DNA of 64,000 nucleotides, taken from the NCBI RefSeq assembly GCF_023091745.1, contig NC_068926.1, forward strand, positions 45,966,001-46,030,000. Direction: 5' to 3'. Of the stretch, positions 44,911 through 54,499 are shown piece after piece. Made by a program: the position numbers and the translations under genes. This DNA comes from Budorcas taxicolor. Lineage: Eukaryota; Chordata; Mammalia; Artiodactyla; Bovidae. Numbering within the stretch: position 1 is the stretch's first letter; each line of letters begins with the position of its first letter. The notes below the pieces were generated by a model, which saw only the letters and a list, made by a program, of their open reading frames with translations, was not told the origin of the DNA and made no database searches.

Positions 44911-46689
44911 GCCCCACCTCATCCACAGTTTCCTGTTACCGCCTGCCTGAGCGTGTCCTGAGGGCTCACCTTTGCATCAGCTCATATTCACTGAATGGAC
45001 TCTTGGAAATCTGAGACCCTTCTTGACCTTGAGAAGGTTTGACCCTCAAGTCAGAGGATGGGGACAGATAAGCAGTTCATCACATCACAGCACAGCATCC
45101 CATTGGGGAAGCAGAGCTTGAATCAAGGAGAGCCTTGGTTCAAGTCCATGATGGTGTGACTAGGAGGATAACGGCCCCAAAGGTGTCCACACCCTGATAC
45201 CCAGGATCTGTGACTGCATTAACTTACATAGGAAAGGGGGTCTTGCAGATATGATTAGGGGTTCAGATCTTGAAATACAGTGTACATTCTGGATTATCCA
45301 GGTGGGCCCAATATAATCCATCAATTCTTAAAATATGACAACGTCTCATTGGTATTAATCCCAAAACATCCTCTGTGGCTTGTAACAGGATTATTGCCCT
45401 CTTAAGAACTCAACTAGTTCTTAGGATGATGCTAAGCCTGTGTCCTAGATACAGACATGACCATGACATGGACAGTACACCCAGGACCTTGGCCCCTCCC
45501 CAATTTCCCCAACATTCACGCCTTCTACTGGCACTGCTGACTGTGTACTGTGGACCAGGTCCTCCCTGGGTGCTGGGTGTGAGCAGCACAGCAAAGATCA
45601 AGTCCTGCAGACGAACCCCTGGGTCAGAGATTCCGGGAGGTGGAGGCAGGGAAGGGCAGAGGGAGGAAGTCTTCCCCATGCAGACTCCAGGAGGGAGGTC
45701 ATTGTGACTTCACCCCAGACATTATCAGTAGGATTTCCAAGAGACTGGCTGAGTTCTCATCAATGTGACAAACCTCTGCTGTGTCCTGTAGCCACAGGCC
45801 TCCCCCCGGCCTCTCCCTGAGTCTGGGAGAAGCAGCAGCTGTCCTGTGGGCTGGAGGGGATGGACCTTCCTGAGAGATCTGAGGTCTCAGGGAGCAGGGC
45901 ATCCTGGATGGTGGGAGGGGAGACAGTAGGAGTAAGGTGCAGCCAGAAACTGGGGAAGGGGAGATGCCCTGCGGTAAAGTCAGAGGATTCCTAGAGGGAT
46001 GACTCACTGCATCTGGGGTTGGTTAAGTAGTTTGCTTCATGTGAGTGACTATGGGAGAGAGAAATAAGACAGAGAGAGAGAAGGGGAGAGGTGATTCTGG
46101 CTGACAAGGATGTGGAGGGCACTCTGCCAAGGTTGAGTATCATCAGCCCTCCCTTGGGTATAAATTAGAAATCATATCAAGTGAGTGGACTTGACTCAGG
46201 GAGACTCTCTCCTTCCAGATGACAGACAGGAGGAACAAGATGGGAAGAAATGAAAGGAATGTTCTGACTCAATGTTAATAGCCCACAGGCATGTGTGAAA
46301 GGAGAGATTAGAGGGAATCAGAAAATCAATTTTAATCCAAGAGGGAAAAAAAATACAGTGGTCCTATGTTTATATTATTATTGTTTTGCTATACCCAGTT
46401 CCTGTTAGCTTTCTAAGTCTGGGCTGATGCGTTAGGACTGAGAGGATAAGAAATATGGGTCGAAAGAGTCAGGTGAGGAACAAAAATGTACATTGAATGT
46501 GCAATTTTTAACTCAGTCCAAGGTGCTATTTCTGAGAAAATTGGGGAAGGATGTGGAAAAAGCCTTGAAATCTGATGCTTTTTCTCAAATACCCTGAAAC
46601 ACAGTGTGACAAATTTTCTCTGCACCCTTTGTTGCAAAGTCTGTCTAGTGAGTGTGAAGTTACCAACCGCTGGATTTGCAGAGTATCTC
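44911..46689. other. Single-copy DNA, no gene seen
   Basis: 45150-45320 carries phrases ('ggccccaaaggtgtccacaccctgatacccagg', 'tggattatccaggtgggcccaat') of a common old mammalian repeat that I cannot name securely. GAGA-rich run at 46064-46090. No gene. Confidence 0.35.
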
Positions 46690-47035
46690 CTGGGTGGCAT
46701 GCTCTGTGCTAAGGGGCTCAGATGGACCAGCTCATTGCATCTTCTCCCAGTAAGATATGTTCTTCTATCATCTGCCCTTACCAATGAGGAAGCTGAGTCA
46801 CAGAGAGCTTTCAAATTTGGCGAAGGCCATACATATACTCCCGGAGACGGCAATGGCACCCCACTCCAGCACTCTTGCCTGGAAAATCCCACGGATGGAG
46901 GAGCCTGGTGGGCTGCCGTCTATGGGGTCACACAGAGTCAGATACGACTGAAGTGACTTAGCAGCAGCAGTAGCAGCACACATATACTCCAAGCTGGGCT
47001 GTATGCACCTGGGACGGAGCTTGGTGTTGGGGAGC
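46690..47035 (-). mobile_element. MIR split by a BovA monomer
   Basis: 'tgctctgtgctaaggggctcag', 'ctgcccttaccaatgaggaagctgagtcacagagagctt' give the reversed MIR core, which continues at 46991 with 'aagctgggctg' after the BovA insertion. Confidence 0.6.
46842..46979 (+). mobile_element. BovA monomer SINE with target duplication
   Basis: A single BovA unit ('ggagacggcaatggcaccccac' to 'gatacgactgaagtgactta') with an (AGC)n tail. The direct repeat acatatactcc flanks it at 46831-46841 and 46980-46990 (11/11). Confidence 0.94.
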
Positions 47036-47063
47036 CAGACCATGCATAGGGGCCATGCAAGTA

Positions 47064-47142
47064 TTGGGTTGGCCAAAAAGTTCATTCAGGGTTTTCTGTA
47101 AGGTATTACCAAAAATTTGAATGAACTTTTTTGCCAACACAG
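47064..47142. mobile_element. Mariner-derived MITE, ~79 bp palindrome
   Basis: The left arm 'ttgggttggccaaaaagttcattc' and right arm 'gaatgaacttttttgccaacac' are inverted repeats with a short loop. TA dinucleotides at 47062-47063 and 47143-47144 fit the Tc1/mariner target site. No transposase. The analogue of primate MADE1, and I recognise it as the ruminant mariner end pair. Confidence 0.85.
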
Positions 47143-47238
47143 TAATATGAAATACTTGATAATAGATATTAAATAATATTGCATTCAGTTCCTTAAAAAT
47201 CATTTAAATTGCCCATCATGGAAAGAGATCACTGTTTT

Positions 47239-47445
47239 CTTTTTCCATTTATTTTCAATGGACAGGGAGGCCTGGCATGCTGCGATTCATGGGGTCGTAA
47301 CGAGTCGGACATGACTGAGTGACTGAACTGAACTGACAGTTGATTTACATTGTGTCAGTTTTGTCTTTTTTCTTTTTTTCCTGTACAGCAAAAGTGACTC
47401 AGTTAAACACATATATACATTCTTTTTTTTAATATTCTTTGTAAA
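47239..47445 (-). mobile_element. L1 3'-end scrap with a BovB tail inserted
   Basis: Reversed poly-A (T-rich 47236-47245), then 'gttgatttacattgtgtcagt' and 'cctgtacagcaaaagtgactcagtt', the antisense L1 3' UTR. Long flanking repeats, ccatcat...ctgtttt at 47213-47238 and 47446-47470 (about 22/26 with one indel), look like its target duplication. Confidence 0.7.
47260..47334 (+). mobile_element. BovB 3'-terminal 75 bp
   Basis: 'ggacagggaggcctggcatg' to 'gactgagtgactgaactgaactga' inside the L1 scrap. One of the shortest BovB insertions in the window: only the tail needed for priming. Confidence 0.9.
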
Positions 47446-47470
47446 CCATCATAGAAGAGATCGCTGTTTT

Positions 47471-48828
47471 TGTTTTGGTCATCTGTCGAGCATCAGGTGA
47501 AGTCCGTGCCTTGTTTGTGAGGCCATGCTGAATGAAAATCCCTGAAGTTTTAAACCCTGGGCTCACCTGGAGGTGATGAAATATTCACCCAAAGCGGGGA
47601 CAGAGGAGGGACAGCAGGTCCCCATCTCCCACCCCGTCTGCATCTGAGGCATAAACTCCTAGACCCAAACTAACCCTGATGGTTTAAATGGTCTATCATC
47701 CCGCACCCCTCCAGTTCCCTTGTTGAGTGTATACATTTGGTGTTAATAGCTAGATGAGCATGTGCAGGAATCCAACTGTGTGCGCCAGAGCTTAGTAGAA
47801 GGTTCTTGGATCAACAGAGTGAACCCCACATTGGCCTCCCTCTCCTGCACCCATGGGCTAGTGCTGGGCACACGTGCCAGGACAGCCCTTCTCAGGCTCC
47901 AGCCCTGGACAATGCTCCCGAACAGGAGTCTGTGTGTCTGATCCCAAAGCTGCCAACTCCAGACCCGTACTTGGATTCAGTTGCTTCAATAAACCCTCTT
48001 AAGCCGGTGGATCACTGTTACTTTGGCAAAACTTAAATCCAAAGCCTTAGAATCCTTTTAATGAAATAGAAGAGAGCCTGGCTTTTAGGAACTGAGATTT
48101 ATGCTTTGATGTTCAGCTTCCCAAGCCAAACCCTGGGTGACCTCTAACTCTTATATCACCCGACAGCTCTGTCCTCCCTCCTGCTCTTCCTTCCATCCTC
48201 CACGGCCACATTAAACCTCCCAAGTGAGGGAGCAAGTGGATGGATACAGATGTGTAGGCGGGACCCCAGATGTTCCTAGAGCCCAGGGCCTGCAGGCAAC
48301 TCTTTGTCCTCTCTCCATGCTCCACCTCCATCCCTTCATCCCACACAAGGGAGAGAGCAGGCTCCACGCCCACTGGACCATCCCACCAGAGCCATGGGGT
48401 CCTTCCTGGAGACAACCCAGCTCAATCGGGGTGGTTCACCCAGCAGACTCAGGGGGGCAACTCTCTTATGTCTGGGAGCAGCTGCAGGCTGGCCTTGCAT
48501 CTGCCAGCTGGAACTCTACAAGCCTCTCAGACCACAGGCCACTCCCTGCTTCTGCTCTGCAGAGCTGGGCTCAGACCTGGAGGCTGGGGAGATGAGTCCT
48601 GTGAAAATGCAGAGTAATATTTCCCTCACAATCCTGCAACCCTCTCTCCGGGGTTCATTCAAAAATAGCCCCATCTTCTAACTTGAGAAACAGACAGACA
48701 GATAGACAGATCCCAACTATGGGGCATCCTCCTGATGCCTGCATTACCTCCAGAATCCTTGCCGACTGAGGGTCAGGCTCTGGAAAGATGCCATGCCTAT
48801 GAGAGTTCAGTGTTGACCCATCATGTGT
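47471..48828. other. Single-copy DNA, no gene seen
   Basis: Overlapping frames at 48224-48681 (up to 125 codons) share no domain. A short (ACAG)n lies at 48690-48711. Confidence 0.4.
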
Positions 48829-49074
48829 GCATGCGTGCTAAGTTACTTCAATTGTGTCTGACTCTTTTTGACCCCATGGACTATAGCCCGCCAGGCTCCT
48901 CTGTCCATGGAATTCTCCAGGCGAGAACACTGGAGTAGATTGTCCTCTAGGGGATCTTTCCGACCCAGGGATCGAACGCAGGTCTCCCTCACGGCAGGCA
49001 GATTCTTTATCATCTGAGCCACCAGGGAAGCCCAAGAATACTGGAATGGGTAGCCTATCCCTTCTCCAGGGGAA
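48829..49074 (-). mobile_element. Bov-tA SINE with duplicated inner segment
   Basis: Reversed tail 'agttacttcaattgtgtctgac' to head 'gagccaccagggaagccc' (49034), then a second partial body 'aagaatactggaatgggtagcc' to 49074. The same head-adjacent extension begins at 1306, so both belong to one subfamily. Confidence 0.88.
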
Positions 49075-49407
49075 CTTGGAGCTCCTCTGAGCTTTCAGCT
49101 GAAGTTGAACACCCTTAAGCCATAGTATCCAGTTTGGGAGATAAGGCCCTGTAATGAGCCCTCCCAGCTCCAGGCCAGATGAGATGCCCATGGTCCTGCC
49201 TCCATCATGGAGGATCACTCAGCTCAGCTCCCCATGGCTGCACATCAGTACAGACCAAATGCTCTGTGGCTGGGCAGGCGGGACCAGCATTGAATCCCAG
49301 GCAGTGTGTGCTGGCAGTCACCTTTGCCCTTCACACGGTTAGCCATGGGTGGTTACTCCAGGTTGGTGATGTGGTGTGTATCATTTGTGCATCAGCAGAG
49401 TGTTCTT
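49075..49407. other. Single-copy DNA, no gene seen
   Basis: Nothing recognised. Confidence 0.4.
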
Positions 49408-49523
49408 ACTCCAGTATTCTTGCCTGGAGAATTCCATGGACAGAGCAGCCTGGTGGGCTACAGTCCATGGTGTTATTGAGAGTCGGACACAACTTAGCGA
49501 CTAAACCACCACCACCACCACCA
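49408..49523 (+). mobile_element. BovA monomer, 5'-truncated, (CCA)n tail
   Basis: 'actccagtattcttgcctgg' to 'ggacacaacttagcgact', followed by (CCA)6, a variant tail unlike the usual AGC. Confidence 0.88.
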
Positions 49524-50675
49524 GGGTGCTCTGACATACAGACACTGAGGACATCAGCTTCTGCCCATGATCAGCGGTGAACACTATTTATTCCCAGTCC
49601 AAGTCCATCCCACCCATCAATTACAAGGGAAGAAAATCACGTTTGAGAGACAGACACAGTGCTGTATGTTGTACTTAAAATTATAATGCTATGAAATCTC
49701 AGTATGTCTAGACATAAAGAAATTGAATTTGATTATTTAACTACATTTCTTGTTGCTTGAAGGGGGAATGCTGTTTTCTAAAGACCATCTGGCTCATTCA
49801 TTGAGAGTACTGTTTTCAGAGCAGCACCGTCAGGAGTCCCTAGGAGCCCCTGGGAGTCTCAGAGTTTGCCCTGGAGGGTCCTCCTGGACGGATATTATGC
49901 TCATCCTGACCCGTTTGCTCTCAGATCCCTACTTTCCCCCCAGATCCTCTGTGTCCTGGGTCAAAGCCCTGGAGTAGGCTGATCTCTGCCTGGATTAACC
50001 CAGGAGAGGCAGTGGTGGAGTGTGAGGGGAGGGGGCCCAGAGGATGGCACCGCTCCCTCTGGACTTGTCTCTGCAGTGGCTCCAGCTCCCTCAGTGGCCC
50101 GAGCTCTGCGGTCTCTCTGTCACTCTAACCCCAGGGTGCTCGCAGGTTGCTGTGTGGGCAGACCCTTGTCTTAGAACCTCTGTTGCTTCTCCACTTTCCC
50201 CAGGCTGATTCCTGGGTTAGCACTTCCTGGGTTGGAGCACCCACGGTGACCCCTGTCTCCCTGGGTGGACCCTGTGCAGACATGCTTCTTGCCAGGACTC
50301 AGGCCTCTACTCATTCCCACTCACAGTCCATCCCCATGTCCCTTCTATTCCAGCACCCACAGGCTCCCCGCCATCCTCCACACCAGCCCCAAGGCCATTG
50401 CTGGTGCTGCCTGCTTGTCTGGAGTCCTGAGCACAGACCCAGCCCGTCTTTGAATTCCCAGCTTCAGTGTCATCCCCACAGGTCACCATCCTGAGCCTCC
50501 TACCTGCAGTGACGGGCTCTGCTGGGTCCTCCCAGAGCCCTTCTCTGTCACCTCTGGGGTGCTCGGCGAGAATCCATCATGGGATTGTCATACGTGTTCA
50601 GTTTCATTCATTCTTTTATTCACCAATTACTCACCAAGTGTTCATTGATGCCAGCTATAATAGTGCAGGACCATC
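49524..50675. other. Single-copy DNA, no gene seen
   Basis: The frame at 50147-50494 (115 codons) has no domain. 50580-50645 is plain. No gene. Confidence 0.4.
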
Positions 50676-51161
50676 AGGACTTTCTCAGTTAGAAGTGACA
50701 GAGATCACAAGTCATTCTGGCTTAAGTAAGAAAGAAAGTGTGTTGAATCACATAAGATAGCAGTCCCTAGGTATGTTAGTTTCAGGTATGGCTGGATCTA
50801 GGTGACCGACTTACATCCTCAGAATGCTGTCTCTTTACCCCTCTTGGCTCTACTGTCCTCTGTGTGTGTGCTGGAGATAAACAGTGCAATGAGAATTTAT
50901 GTTCAGTTATAAGTGACAGAAACTTTAGTTAGCATTGCCTTAAACACCAGAATATTTGCTGATGCAAATAACCATCTGTGGGTAATTAGCTTCAGGCATG
51001 GCTGGATCTAGGGGACCTTCAGGAACTTCTTTCTTTGCACAGTGCTCTGCTTTCCTGTGTTACCTGCATTCACAGACAGCCATCCCTCATGTGGTGTCAA
51101 GGCATCTTCTAAACTCATGGCACTTTCATCTTAGGCTCTCGGGAATGCCAGCGAAAGTACT
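50676..51161 (+). mobile_element. Unassigned old repeat, two adjacent copies
   Basis: The phrases 'agaagtgacagagatcac' / 'ataagtgacagaaact' and 'tttcaggtatggctggatctaggtgacc' / 'cttcaggcatggctggatctaggggacc' occur at 50690/50910 and 50783/50990, so two diverged copies lie head to tail, about 210 bp apart. The second copy appears to continue beyond the BovB insertion at 54393-54480. Confidence 0.5.
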
Positions 51162-51174
51162 TGACATTTCCACT

Positions 51175-52772
51175 CAGTTCAGTCACTCGGTCATGTCCAA
51201 CTCTTTGTGACTTCATGGACTGCAGCACACCAGGTTTCCCTGTCCATCACCAACTCCCAGAGCCTACTCAAACTCATGTCCATTGTGTTGGTGATGCCAT
51301 TCAACTGAGAGAGTCAACTACTAGGCATGTTGATAAGAAGTCCGGGGTCCCTGAGGAGGAGAAAGGGGTCTGGGACTCTCAAGGAGGAGGGAAGGACAAG
51401 CATTTTTTTTTCTCTACATTCCTTAGTCTTAGTCACATATTTTTTTTCTTTAAGCCCAGAACTGATGATTACACAACAAACAACTCAGTTTAAACTCTGT
51501 ACTAAGGATTATATAACAACAATGTACCCTGCTTGAGGACAGTTTCTCCTTCCTGAAAACCTTCTGGCTAATCCTGTTAACTGAAAATGTAAATTATGGG
51601 AGTGGGTCTAGTAAGATCTCTACAACCTCCAGACATTCTTTTGATTTATTGTAATAACTAATTAAAAAGTATATAACTTCCTTGCTAACACTAGCGAGGG
51701 GGGCACTCTCCATCCCCCTTCTGATGTCAGAAGTTTTCTCTGCCCTTTTTCATACTTTAATAAAACTTTACTACACAAAAGCTCTTGAGTGATCAAGCCT
51801 GGTCCCTGATCCTGAAGTTAAATCTTCTTCGGAGATCACGAATCCAACACCATTCACCATAAGCTATCACAACCATCTCGTCCTCTGTCGTCCCCTTCTC
51901 CTTCTGTCTTCAATCTTTCCCAGCATCAGGGTCATTTCAAATGAGTTGGTTCTTCATATCAGGTGACCAAAGTATTGGCGTTTCAGCTTCAGTATCAGTC
52001 CTTCCAATGAACACCCAGGACTGATCTCCTTCAGAATGGACTTGTTGGATCTCCTTGCAGTCCAAGGGACTCTCAAGAGTCTTCTCCAACACCATAGTCC
52101 AAAAGCATCAATTCTTCAGTGCTCAGCTTTCTTCACAGTCCATACCATACATGACCACTGGAAAAACCATAGCTTTGTCTAGACGGACCTTTGTTGGTAA
52201 AGTAATGTCTCTGCTTTTTAATGTACTGTCTATGTTGGTCATATCTTTTCTTCCAAGGAGCAAACATCTTTTAATTTCATGGCTTCAGTCACCATCTGCA
52301 GTGATTTTGGAGCCCCCCAAAATAAAGTCTGACACTGTTTCCACTGTTTCCCCATCTATTTCCCATGAAGTGATGGGACCAGATGCCATGATTTTAGTTT
52401 TCTGAATGTTGAGTTTTAAGCCAACTTTTTCCACTCTCCTCTTCCACTTTCATCAAGAAGCTCTTTAGTTCTTCTTCACTTTCTGCCATAAGGATGGTGT
52501 CATCTGTGTATCTGAGGTTATTGATATTTCTCCCAGCAATCTTGATTCCAGGTTGTGTTTCATGCAGCCCAGCATTTCTCATGATGTACCATACAGCCTT
52601 GATGTACTCCTTTTCCTATTTGGAACCAGTCTGTTGTTCCATGTCCAGTTCTAACTGTTGCTTCTTGACCTGCATACAGATTTCTCAGGAGGCAGGTCAG
52701 GTCGTCTGGGATTCCCATCTCTTGAAGAATGTTCCACAGTTTGTTGTGATCCACACAGTCAAAGGTTTTGGG
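51175..52772 (-). mobile_element. BovB 3' segment of a twin-primed insertion (contains a solo LTR)
   Basis: Reversed (ACTGA)n tail at 51175, ORF2 C-terminus from 51870, YADD-region antisense near 52515, ending at about 52772 in the RT motif A region ('gtgatccacacagtcaaagg'). Frames are broken. The solo LTR 51306-51869 was inserted later. With 52773-54379 it forms one event flanked by perfect 13-bp repeats, tgacatttccact, at 51162-51174 and 54380-54392. Confidence 0.9.
51306..51869 (+). mobile_element. Solo LTR (564 bp), TG...CA, 4-bp target duplication
   Basis: Starts tgagagag and ends gctatca. CAAC flanks it at 51302-51305 and 51870-51873, and the BovB sequence rejoins exactly across it ('gatgccattcaac' + 'catctcg'). 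AATAAA at about 51760 gives plus orientation, opposite to its BovB host. No internal viral genes. The 4-bp duplication suggests a class I element. Confidence 0.88.
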
Positions 52773-54379
52773 TAGAGGAATAAGACAGGGAGGCCACTTT
52801 CTCCCCCACAGATTCACCAAAAGAGTATTTGAAAGCTGAGCAGATTCCACAAAACAACTACTGAACACTGGCAGAGGACACCAGGCACCCAGAAAGGCAG
52901 CCCATTCTCTTCAAAAGGAGGAAGGACAAAATATAAAAGACAAAAAGAGAGCCAAAAGAGTTAGGGACAGAGATCTGTTCTGGGGAGGGAGCAGTGAAGA
53001 AGTTTCCACACAGTAGGAAACCCTCTCATAGGCGGGTCTGTGGGGAGTTTTGGAATCTCAGAGGGCAACATAACCAGGAGAAAACAAGAAAAATCCACAG
53101 AATACATGCCTAACCGCAACTGCAGAAAAGAGAATTTTCCCCTGAAAGGCTCTAACCTAACAACCTAATGGGCAGCCTGGCCTGCTCACAGAACAAAGGA
53201 TTGAGTGAATTCCAAAGGAGAGCTAGCTGGCTGTGGACCAGCCCCTTCTGCCTGGAGGCAGAGAGGCAGGCTTGTGACAGCCAGAGCTGGAAGGCAAGGG
53301 ACCGTTGCAATCTCAGCTCCAGAGATGGCATCTTCAACCAAAATGTGAGCAGGCTTCCAGCTGCTAACCATGTCTTCCTGAGATCCTGGATGGTTGATGT
53401 CCACCAGGAACGTCGCAGCTCTCCAGAGGACACATATGGCAAAACCTGAGATGTTGCTCTCAACCAAGCGGTTGGGACTAGGGGAAGTGATTAAGACACA
53501 CAGCTCACCTGGGACAGTGCACTCACCAAGCACCTGGTCACCTGAGCTGCTCAGACCTGGGAAGGGCACAAAATGCCTGAGCCAGAACTGTGTCTGAGTG
53601 TCTCCTGCAGAGGTATGGGTCAGCAGTGGCCTGCTGCAGGGGCAGGGCTCTGGGTGCAGCAGACCTGGGTGCGGCATAAGCCCTCTTGGAGGAGGTTGCC
53701 ACTAACCCCACAACAGAGCCACCAGAACTTACACAGGACTGGAGAAACAGACTCTTGGAGGGCACAAACAAAACCCTGTGCACACCAGGACTAGGAGAAA
53801 GGGTCAATGACCCCACAAGAAACTGACCCAGACTTGCCCGTGAGTGTCCAGGAGTCCCCAGCAGAGGCATGGGTCGGCGGTGGCCTGCTGCAGGGTTGGG
53901 GGCACTGAATGCAGCAGGGCATGCATGGGACCTTTTGAAGGAGGTCGCCAGTATCTGCATTACCTCCACCATAGTCTGGCCTCAGGTCAAGCAATGGGGA
54001 GGGAACACAGCCCCGCCCATCAACAGAAAATTGGATTAAAGATTTATTGAGCATGGCCCCACCCATCAGGACAAGACCCAGTTTCCCCCTCAATCAGTCT
54101 CTCCCATCAGGAAGCTTCCATAAGCCTCTTATCCTTATCCCTCAGAGGACAGACAGAATGAAAACCACAGTCACAGAAAACTAACCCAACTGATGACAAG
54201 GACCACAGCCTTGTCTAGCTCAGTGAAACTATGAGCCATGCCATGTAGGGCCACCCAAGACGGACGGGTCAGGGTGGAGAGCTCTGATAAAATGTGGTCC
54301 ACTGGAGAAGGGAATGGCAAACCACTTCAGTATTCTTGCCTTGAGAACCCCATGAACAGTGTGAAAAGGTAAAAAGGTA
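52773..54379 (+). mobile_element. BovB 5' region, inverted by twin priming
   Basis: Runs from a 5'-leader-like start ('agggaggccactttctccc') through about 1.6 kb to the block before ORF ('actggagaagggaatggcaaacc', 'gagaaccccatgaacagt'), which I recognise as BovB leader sequence. Relative to 51175-52772 it is inverted. Its outer end abuts the 13-bp target duplication. The first ~380 bp also resemble L1-type leaders. No intact coding frame. Confidence 0.78.
53579..54086 (+). repeat. Two ~254-bp monomers in the LINE leader
   Basis: 'cctgcagaggtatgggtcagcag'-type block at 53604-53640 recurs at 53858-53894 as 'ccagcagaggcatgggtcggcgg'-type, each preceded by 'gtgagtgtc/ctgagtgtc' and followed by 'ggaggaggttgcc'/'gaaggaggtcgcc'. 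Tandem leader monomers are reminiscent of promoter monomers in some rodent L1 families. Confidence 0.7.
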
Positions 54380-54499
54380 TGACATTTCCACTAGTTCCAA
54401 TGAAAGCTTCAAAATTCAGTTTCCTTGTCTCTTGGCAGGCTGGCTTGAGTCACATGTCCTTATATGAGCCAACGCCCATCACCAGAGGGTGTGACATTC

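Noticed and set aside
51302..51873. Possible intact endogenous retrovirus
   Set aside because: Only an LTR is present; host BovB rejoins directly on the other side, so there are no internal genes.
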